From Mycobacterium sp. DL440 (GTDB lineage Bacteria > Actinomycetota > Actinomycetes > Mycobacteriales > Mycobacteriaceae), in assembly GCF_011745145.1 (NCBI RefSeq), contig NZ_CP050191.1, positions 1,912,984-1,976,983 of the forward strand: a DNA stretch of 64,000 bases, read 5' to 3'. Within the stretch, counting starts at the first letter, position 1; every line of letters starts with the position of its first letter. The position numbers were made by a program, and so were the translations under genes. Of this stretch, positions 58,718 to 64,000 are shown piece by piece. A model generated the notes under the pieces. It was not told where the DNA came from, ran no database searches, and worked only from the letters and a program-made list of their open reading frames with translations.

Positions 58718-59661
58718 CCGCTGGGCTCTACCCGCTCGCGCATCGATGCCCAGAGGGCCGCGGTGGCCGCGGTGCAGGTGGCGGCACCGGCAACGTGCAC
58801 GGCGACGAGGACGGCGGGAACTCCGGTGTAGAACTGCACGATCCCGACGAGCCCCTGGGCGCACACCAGCGCCACCAGAACGGCGAGCCGGACCATGACC
58901 GGGCGCGGGGCGCGTACCGCGGTGAGGCCGAATCCCAGCGCGACGATCAGGGCCAGGTAGGCGACCAGCAACGACGAATGCATGTGTACGAGCGTGGTGA
59001 TCTCGACCTGCAGGCGCGGGACCACGCGATCGAGGCTCTTGTCCCCGGCGTGCGGACCGGCGCCGGTCACCAGAGTGCCCGTCACCAGGACTGCGGTCAG
59101 GACGACGGCGCTCAGGACGGTCAACTGCCGCAACGGTTTCGGCACCGTGGCCGTGGGGGCGCCGGTGTCGGGCTGGCCGATCTTGACGAAGAGCAGCACC
59201 GCGAGCCAGACCATCGCCATGGACGCGATCAGGTGGATCGCCACGGTCCACCACAGCAGTCCGGTCCGTACCGTGATGCCGCCGATGATGGCCTGGACCA
59301 CGGTCGAGGCGGGCATCAGCCAGGCGTAGATCAACACCTCGCGGCGTCGGCGGGCCCGGGTCACGGCCAGGACGGCGGCGATGGCGGTCAGTACCACCAG
59401 GAAGGTGATCATCCGGTTGCCGAACTCGACCACCTGATGCACGACGGCGACCTCGGCGTGCGGGACGGGGGTGAAGCTGCCGGGGAAGCATTGCGGCCAG
59501 GTGGGGCAGCCCAGGCCGGACGCGGTGACCCGGACGATCGCTCCGGTGACCGAGATACCGCCCTGGGTGAGGATCACCAGGAACGCGATCAGGCGCTGGA
59601 CCCGCAGGCTCGGCCTGGGCAGCAGGTCGACCAGTCGCTGGAAAGCTGTTCCGCCGGGCAC
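58714..59661 (-). CDS. ctaA: Heme A synthase
   Basis: It oxidises the methyl group of heme O to the formyl group of heme A. The 315-residue Cox15/CtaA-type protein has 8 hydrophobic helices and the heme-ligand histidines in VVHQVVEFGNR (about residue 75), IHLIASMAMVW, LVHMHSSLLVAY and AVHVAGAA. CPTWPQC (about residues 52-58) carries the extracellular cysteine pair of this class. It converges with the ATP-grasp gene, sharing CTAG as both stops. Confidence 0.94.
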   Translation of the reverse strand: MPGGTAFQRLVDLLPRPSLRVQRLIAFLVILTQGGISVTGAIVRVTASGLGCPTWPQCFPGSFTPVPHAEVAVVHQVVEFGNRMITFLVVLTAIAAVLAVTRARRRREVLIYAWLMPASTVVQAIIGGITVRTGLLWWTVAIHLIASMAMVWLAVLLFVKIGQPDTGAPTATVPKPLRQLTVLSAVVLTAVLVTGTLVTGAGPHAGDKSLDRVVPRLQVEITTLVHMHSSLLVAYLALIVALGFGLTAVRAPRPVMVRLAVLVALVCAQGLVGIVQFYTGVPAVLVAVHVAGAATCTAATAALWASMRERVEPSG

Positions 59662-59713
59662 GGCCTGATCGTAGTTGATCAGGAACTACAGTCCGTAGTA
59701 GGGCCCGTGTGGA

Positions 59714-60496
59714 TCAGGTGAACCGGAACCAGCGCAGGGCGCAGATCGCGGCGATGGCACCCCACACCACCAGTACGGCCACGCCGAACCAGTCCATCGA
59801 CAGCGTCATCGCCTGGGTCAGGGATTCGGTGAGGGCTCCGGACGGGGTCAACCGGGCAGCCCAGCGCAAGGCCGACGGCACCGGGCCGCCTTCCAGGGTC
59901 AGCGCGCCCAGGCCCGCGAACACGAACCACAGCAGGTTCGCCAGCGCCAGCACGATCTCGGCCTTGAGGGTGCCGCCGAGCAGCAGTCCCAATGCGGCGA
60001 ACGTGCCGGTACCCAACGCGATGATCACCGCACCCAGCGCCAGCCCCAGCGGCGACGGCCGCCAGCCCAACGCAAAACCTATGGCGCCCAACAGAATTGC
60101 CTGCAAGAACACGACGGTCACCACGGCCAGGGATTTGCCCGCGATGATTCCCCACACTGGAAGTGCGGTGGCGCCAAGGCGTTTCAGGGCGCCGTAGCGG
60201 CGGTCGAAAGCCACCGCGATGGCCTGACCGGTGAAAGCCGTGGAGATCAGGGCCAAGGCCATGATCGCCGGGGTGAAGGTGCCCGCCCGATCGTCGCCGA
60301 ACGAGCCCAAAGGCAGCAGCGTCATCCCGACCAGCAGCGTGATCGGGATGAACATCGTCAGCAGAAGTTGTTCGCCGTTGCGCAGCAGCAACTTCAGTTC
60401 CAACCCGTACTGGGCGGCCAGCATGGGCGGCACCTTGGCGGGGCGGGGATCGGGGGAGAAGGTGCCCGGGGCGAATCGGTTCGGAGCGCTCGTCAT
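59714..60496 (-). CDS. ABC-2 type transporter permease (Rv1457c type)
   Basis: The 260-residue product has six hydrophobic segments and a cytoplasmic N-terminus (MLAAQYGLELKLLLRNGEQLLLTMFIPITLL), typical of DrrB-like ABC-2 permeases. ATG 60496 overlaps the ATPase stop (ATGA). An open frame continues 137 codons upstream inside the ATPase gene but belongs to no protein I can support. With the ATPase it forms an exporter, substrate unknown, conserved next to mptB and ctaA in mycobacteria. Confidence 0.9.
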   Translation of the reverse strand: MTSAPNRFAPGTFSPDPRPAKVPPMLAAQYGLELKLLLRNGEQLLLTMFIPITLLVGMTLLPLGSFGDDRAGTFTPAIMALALISTAFTGQAIAVAFDRRYGALKRLGATALPVWGIIAGKSLAVVTVVFLQAILLGAIGFALGWRPSPLGLALGAVIIALGTGTFAALGLLLGGTLKAEIVLALANLLWFVFAGLGALTLEGGPVPSALRWAARLTPSGALTESLTQAMTLSMDWFGVAVLVVWGAIAAICALRWFRFT

Positions 60497-61425
60497 GACC
60501 GCAGCTCCCGTCCTGTGAGGTCGAGGAATACATCTTCGAGGCTGCGCTGCTCCACCCGCATATCGGTGGCCAGCACGTTCAGCCGGGCGCACCACGCCGT
60601 CACGGTCGCCAGCACCTGCGGGTCGATGTGTCCCTCGACCAGGTACTCGCCCGGTGCCGTCTCGGTGGCCTTGTACTGCTCCGGCAGGGCCGCGGCCAGC
60701 AGCGACAGGTCGAGCTTGCGCGGCGCACTGAAACGCAACTGGTTTTCGGCTCCGCTGTGGGTCAGCTCGGCGGGTGTGCCGGTGGCTACCGCCACGCCGT
60801 GGTCGATGATCACGATCCGGTCGGCCAGTTCTTCGGCCTCGGCGAGGTGATGGGTGGTCAGCACCACCGTTACACCGTCGCGGCGCAGCGCATCGATCAA
60901 CTCCCACACCACGATTCGGGCGTGGGCATCCATCCCGGCGGTCGGCTCGTCGAGGAACACCAACTCAGGGCGACCCACCACGGCGCAGGCCAGCGCGAGG
61001 CGTTGTTGCTGGCCGCCCGACAGCCGCCGGTAGGTGGTACGGGCGGATTCGGTCAGGCCGAGGGTGTCCATCAACCAGGCCGGATCGAGTGGATCGGCAG
61101 CATAGGAGGCGACCAGATTGAGCATCTCGTCGGCCCGGGCTGCCGGGTAGCCGCCGCCGCCCTGCAGCATCACGCCGATTCGCTCTCGCACCTGGGCGTT
61201 GTCGGCAACGGGATCCAACCCGAGGATTTCGACACGGCCGCCGTCGGGCCGGATGAATCCCTCGCACATTTCGACGGTGGTGGTCTTGCCCGCCCCGTTC
61301 GGGCCGAGGAGGGCCAGTACCTCGGCCCGCTGCACATCGAGGTCCAGGTTGGCGACCGCTGTCGTCGATCCGTAGCGCTTGCTGACGCCGCGGAGCAGCA
61401 CAGGTTGATCAGAACGCGAGGTCAC
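60493..61425 (-). CDS. ABC transporter ATP-binding protein (Rv1458c type)
   Basis: The 310-residue ATPase has Walker A LLGPNGAGKTTTVEMCEGF (about residue 35), signature LSGGQQQRLALA, Walker B ELVFLDEPTAG and switch histidine TTHHLAE, and a C-terminal extension of about 90 residues as in DrrA-like drug or lipid exporters. It overlaps mptB by 4 bases upstream and the permease downstream, so mptB-ATPase-permease form one operon. Confidence 0.93.
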   Translation of the reverse strand: MTSRSDQPVLLRGVSKRYGSTTAVANLDLDVQRAEVLALLGPNGAGKTTTVEMCEGFIRPDGGRVEILGLDPVADNAQVRERIGVMLQGGGGYPAARADEMLNLVASYAADPLDPAWLMDTLGLTESARTTYRRLSGGQQQRLALACAVVGRPELVFLDEPTAGMDAHARIVVWELIDALRRDGVTVVLTTHHLAEAEELADRIVIIDHGVAVATGTPAELTHSGAENQLRFSAPRKLDLSLLAAALPEQYKATETAPGEYLVEGHIDPQVLATVTAWCARLNVLATDMRVEQRSLEDVFLDLTGRELRS

Positions 61426-63125
61426 GGGGATTCAGCGTAGGCGTCGGGGGATTGTGTGGGTGTCGGCGGTGGGCCTGTGTCCGGTTGGCGTGACGCGCGC
61501 CACGGCAGTCGACGCCATGTCAGCCCGATCAGGATCAGCACGATCAACGCGCTCGCCAGCGTGGCCATCACGATCTGGAACAAGGTGAACCGGTCGCCGT
61601 TGGCCGTCGGGCCGAAGATCCCGACAACCAAAGTGATGGCGATCGTGGACCCACGGAACCCCGGCCGGGTGGCCCACGCGGCCAGCGGGATTATCGCCCA
61701 CAGCAGGTACCACGGTTGCACCACCGGGAACAGCAGGATGGTGCCGCCCAGGGCGACGCCCAGTCCGCCGACGGGGTGCAACCGGCCGCGCATCACGGCC
61801 CACAGCAGCCAGCTGACCAGGATCGCGATCAGGAAGACGCCGATAGCGCGGGTGAGCGCGAGCACCGCGGTGGTGTGGTCACCGAGGCCCAGCAAGATGC
61901 CGACCTGGCCGGTGCCCAGCGCCAGCAGGGTCGGCGGTGACATCCAGCTGCGCACCACGTTGGCGGTGCCGAGGGTGGACAGCCAGCCGAAGCCCAGCCC
62001 GCTGGCCCAGCCGATCATGCCCATCACCGCCAACGAGATCACGCCGAGTGGGACGCTCGCCACGAAGAACGCCTTGATCGTGCCGCCCAGACGCCACGCC
62101 AGTGCCATCCCAACGAATCCGAGTGCGAGCAGGGACGGCAGCTTGACCTGGGAGGACAGCGTGATGAGCACCGTGCCGATCAGCAGCATCGCCGCGGGGT
62201 ACCAGCGGTCCCAGTCCTCGCGTGAATGCGGCCAGGCCAGTGGGCGAGGGATCCGCGGCGCCGCGTCCGAGGTTGATGTCGCCGACCTGGCGGCTCCGAT
62301 CCCGCGCAGCGCGAATTCGGTACCCGCCAGCATCAGGCCGAGCATGAGTGCCTCGTTGTGGATCCCGGCGACCAGGTGCATGAAAAGCAGGGGATTACAC
62401 GCGCCCAGCCAGAGTGCGCTGACCTCGGCGACGCCGCAACGACGGGCCAGCCGGGGCGTCGCCCACACGATGAGCCCGACGCCGAGCAGCACCACGGTGC
62501 GGTGACACAGCACCGCGGCGACGATGTTCTCCCCGGTCAGCGCGGAGATTCTCTCGCCGATCCACAGGAACAGCGGTCCGTACGGCGCCGGGGTCTCACG
62601 CCACAGACTGGGCACCGACAAGGTAAACACATGATCGAGGCCGAGGCCGGTCGCCGGGCCGACTTGATACGGGTTGAGGCCGATGTAGCCGATCTCACTC
62701 TGGGCCAGGTACGAGTAGACGTCCTTGCTGTACATCGGCGGCGCGACCAGCAGCGGGATGGCCCACAGCAGCAGTGTCCGGTCCAGCTGGCTGCGCGACA
62801 TCCGGCGTGGGCCGAGGACGAATCGCCCGAGCATGAGCCAGGCCAGCGCCATCATCACTGCCCCGGTCGTGGTCATGGTCAGTGACACGGTCTGGATGCG
62901 GGAGGGCAGGTTGAGCAGCCGTACCCCGAAGGTCGGGTCCTGTACGACGGGGCGCGCGCCCGCGCCGAGGGCGCCGATCGCCATCAGTACGGTTCCGGTG
63001 GCGCCGAAAAGCCGGGTGCGACGTTGTGCGACGACCTCGGCGGCGTTGAGTGGGGACCCGACAGCCCGTTCGTCGCCGTGCCACCGGGCGATCGATGTGC
63101 TGAAGGTCGACAGGCGGCTGGCCAT
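61422..63125 (-). CDS. mptB: Alpha-(1->6)-mannopyranosyltransferase MptB
   Basis: MptB is a polyprenyl-phosphomannose-dependent GT-C transferase that starts the mannan core of lipomannan and lipoarabinomannan in the cytoplasmic membrane. The 567-residue product has about 13 hydrophobic helices and the extracytoplasmic segment YSKDVYSYLAQSEIGYIGLNPYQVGP (about residue 135), the acidic loop typical of this class. ATG 63125 gives the start MASRLSTFSTSIARWHGDERA; an open frame continues 53 codons upstream across the sufR promoter but is not needed. Divergent from sufR. Confidence 0.9.
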   Translation of the reverse strand: MASRLSTFSTSIARWHGDERAVGSPLNAAEVVAQRRTRLFGATGTVLMAIGALGAGARPVVQDPTFGVRLLNLPSRIQTVSLTMTTTGAVMMALAWLMLGRFVLGPRRMSRSQLDRTLLLWAIPLLVAPPMYSKDVYSYLAQSEIGYIGLNPYQVGPATGLGLDHVFTLSVPSLWRETPAPYGPLFLWIGERISALTGENIVAAVLCHRTVVLLGVGLIVWATPRLARRCGVAEVSALWLGACNPLLFMHLVAGIHNEALMLGLMLAGTEFALRGIGAARSATSTSDAAPRIPRPLAWPHSREDWDRWYPAAMLLIGTVLITLSSQVKLPSLLALGFVGMALAWRLGGTIKAFFVASVPLGVISLAVMGMIGWASGLGFGWLSTLGTANVVRSWMSPPTLLALGTGQVGILLGLGDHTTAVLALTRAIGVFLIAILVSWLLWAVMRGRLHPVGGLGVALGGTILLFPVVQPWYLLWAIIPLAAWATRPGFRGSTIAITLVVGIFGPTANGDRFTLFQIVMATLASALIVLILIGLTWRRLPWRASRQPDTGPPPTPTQSPDAYAESP

Positions 63126-63186
63126 CAGGGCAGCGTAACCGTCGGCCGAGGGGGTTTTCGCCCGGCAACGGTGGCCCAGGTCACGT

Positions 63187-63198
63187 AAGGGTGCCCTT
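63187..63198. promoter_or_regulatory. Inverted repeat upstream of sufR
   Basis: AAGGG-TG-CCCTT is a 5-bp inverted repeat 38 bases before the sufR start, in the 110-base divergent gap with mptB. As SufR represses its own operon in other bacteria, this is a candidate SufR site. It is short and could be chance. Confidence 0.35.
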
Positions 63199-63235
63199 GC
63201 TAGAACCGGGAGCGGAATTCCGTCACAATGGTGTT

Positions 63236-63979
63236 GTGGAAATGCGTCGGACGACTGTGGGCTCTGCTTCGGCTGTGCCGGCATCCGACGGGCACACCCG
63301 GCGGTCGATCATCCACCTGTTGCTCGAGGGCCCCATCACCGCGGGGCAGATCGGCGACAGGCTCGGTATCTCGGCGGCCGGCGTACGGCGACACCTCGAC
63401 GCCCTGATCGAGGCCGGGGACGCGCAGGCCAGCGCCGCCGCCGCGTGGCAGCACAACGGCCGGGGCCGCCCGGCCAAGCGTTACCGGTTGACGGCCGCAG
63501 GCCGGGCCAAGCTCGGCCACACCTACGACGACCTCGCCGTCGCCGCGATTCGGCAACTGCGTGAGATCGGTGGCAAGGACGCGGTACGGACTTTCGCGCG
63601 GCGCCGGATAGACACCATCCTGGCCGGCGTCACCGAGGGGCCCGGCGGAGTCGCCGACACCGCCGAGCGTGTTGCGGCCGCGTTGACCAGGGCCGGGTAT
63701 GCCACGACGACGAATCCGGTGGTCGGCCCGATTCACGGGGTGCAGATCTGCCAGCATCACTGTCCGGTATCGCACGTCGCCGAGGAGTTCCCGGAGTTGT
63801 GCGAGACGGAGAGTGAGGCGTTCGCCGAGATCCTGGGCACCCACGTGCAGCGCCTGGCGACCATCGTCAACGGTGACTGCGCCTGCACCACCCACGTTCC
63901 ACTCGATGCGGACGGCCCAGCCCGGACGACCGCAGCGACAAGCCAAACGACAGCGAGCAAACAAGGAGCGGCGACATGA
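63236..63979 (+). CDS. sufR: SufR, iron-sulfur-sensing repressor of the suf operon
   Basis: The product (247 residues from GTG 63236, 245 from ATG 63242) has an N-terminal winged helix (RRSIIHLLLEGPITAGQIGDRLGISAAGVRRHLDALIEAG, about residues 22-61) and a C-terminal cysteine-rich part (ICQHHCPVSHVAEEFPELC and NGDCACTTH) that should ligate a [4Fe-4S] cluster. Loss of the cluster relieves repression of suf genes. Its stop overlaps the sufB start (ATGA). Corresponds to Rv1460. Confidence 0.93.
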   Translation: MEMRRTTVGSASAVPASDGHTRRSIIHLLLEGPITAGQIGDRLGISAAGVRRHLDALIEAGDAQASAAAAWQHNGRGRPAKRYRLTAAGRAKLGHTYDDLAVAAIRQLREIGGKDAVRTFARRRIDTILAGVTEGPGGVADTAERVAAALTRAGYATTTNPVVGPIHGVQICQHHCPVSHVAEEFPELCETESEAFAEILGTHVQRLATIVNGDCACTTHVPLDADGPARTTAATSQTTASKQGAAT

Positions 63980-64000
63980 CCATCACGCCCGAAACGCCAT
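63976..64000 (+). CDS. sufB: SufB, Fe-S cluster assembly protein (cut by window end)
   Basis: Only the first eight codons are visible (MTITPETP), starting with ATG inside the sufR stop. The start resembles the M. tuberculosis SufB N-terminus (MTLTPEA) and the position directly after sufR is the conserved place of sufB. Whether it carries an intein, as in M. tuberculosis, cannot be seen. Confidence 0.75.

Overview
The window is high-GC DNA from an actinobacterium, almost certainly a fast-growing mycobacterium (Mycolicibacterium type). The basis is gene content and order. The runs fmt-rsmB-rpe-ribD-P55-lprG-ribE-ribBA-ribH, uvrC-rapZ-yvcK-whiA, gap-pgk-tpiA-secG, tkt-tal-zwf-opcA-pgl with divergent ctaB, and qor-ctaA-ABC-mptB-sufR-sufB match the order I know from Mycobacterium tuberculosis (Rv1405 to Rv1461 region). 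A ppc gene and several sugar or polyol catabolic genes, absent there, point to a saprophyte. Family names rest on motif recognition by eye; no search was run.

Layout. 1-17.4 kb is conserved core: formyl-Met-tRNA, rRNA methylation, riboflavin synthesis, the LprG/P55 lipid export pair, UvrC, and the RapZ/YvcK/WhiA cluster. A 51-aa reading frame with a candidate iron box lies between ribD and P55. 17.4-22.7 kb is variable: a decayed DUF805-SUFU pseudogene, an autoregulated TetR with a sterol-desaturase-like enzyme, and an ABC exporter coupled to a phospholipase-D-like protein. 22.7-26.2 kb is the glycolytic gap-pgk-tpiA-secG operon, closed by a strong terminator.

26.3-48.1 kb is an accessory block between secG and pgl, broken only by ppc. 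It holds (i) a ribose-type ABC transporter, polyol dehydrogenase, FGGY kinase, SorC regulator and DeoC operon; (ii) an operon of MFS transporter, signal-less peptide-binding-type protein and FAD monooxygenase; (iii) a DeoR-controlled cluster of glycerol-kinase-like enzyme, GlpA-like flavoprotein with [2Fe-2S] tail, second short flavoprotein, 75-aa one-helix protein and EutH-family permease. Cluster (iii) is the best candidate in the window for an undescribed pathway.

48.1-54.6 kb is the pentose phosphate operon read right to left (tkt, tal, zwf, opcA, pgl). 54.8-64 kb carries heme O and heme A synthesis (ctaB, ctaA), a quinone reductase, an orphan ATP-grasp enzyme, an ABC-2 exporter, the MptB mannosyltransferase and the SufR repressor at the head of the suf operon, with sufB cut by the window end. 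I saw no rRNA or tRNA gene, insertion sequence, prophage or CRISPR array. No stretch over 300 bases lacks a gene.
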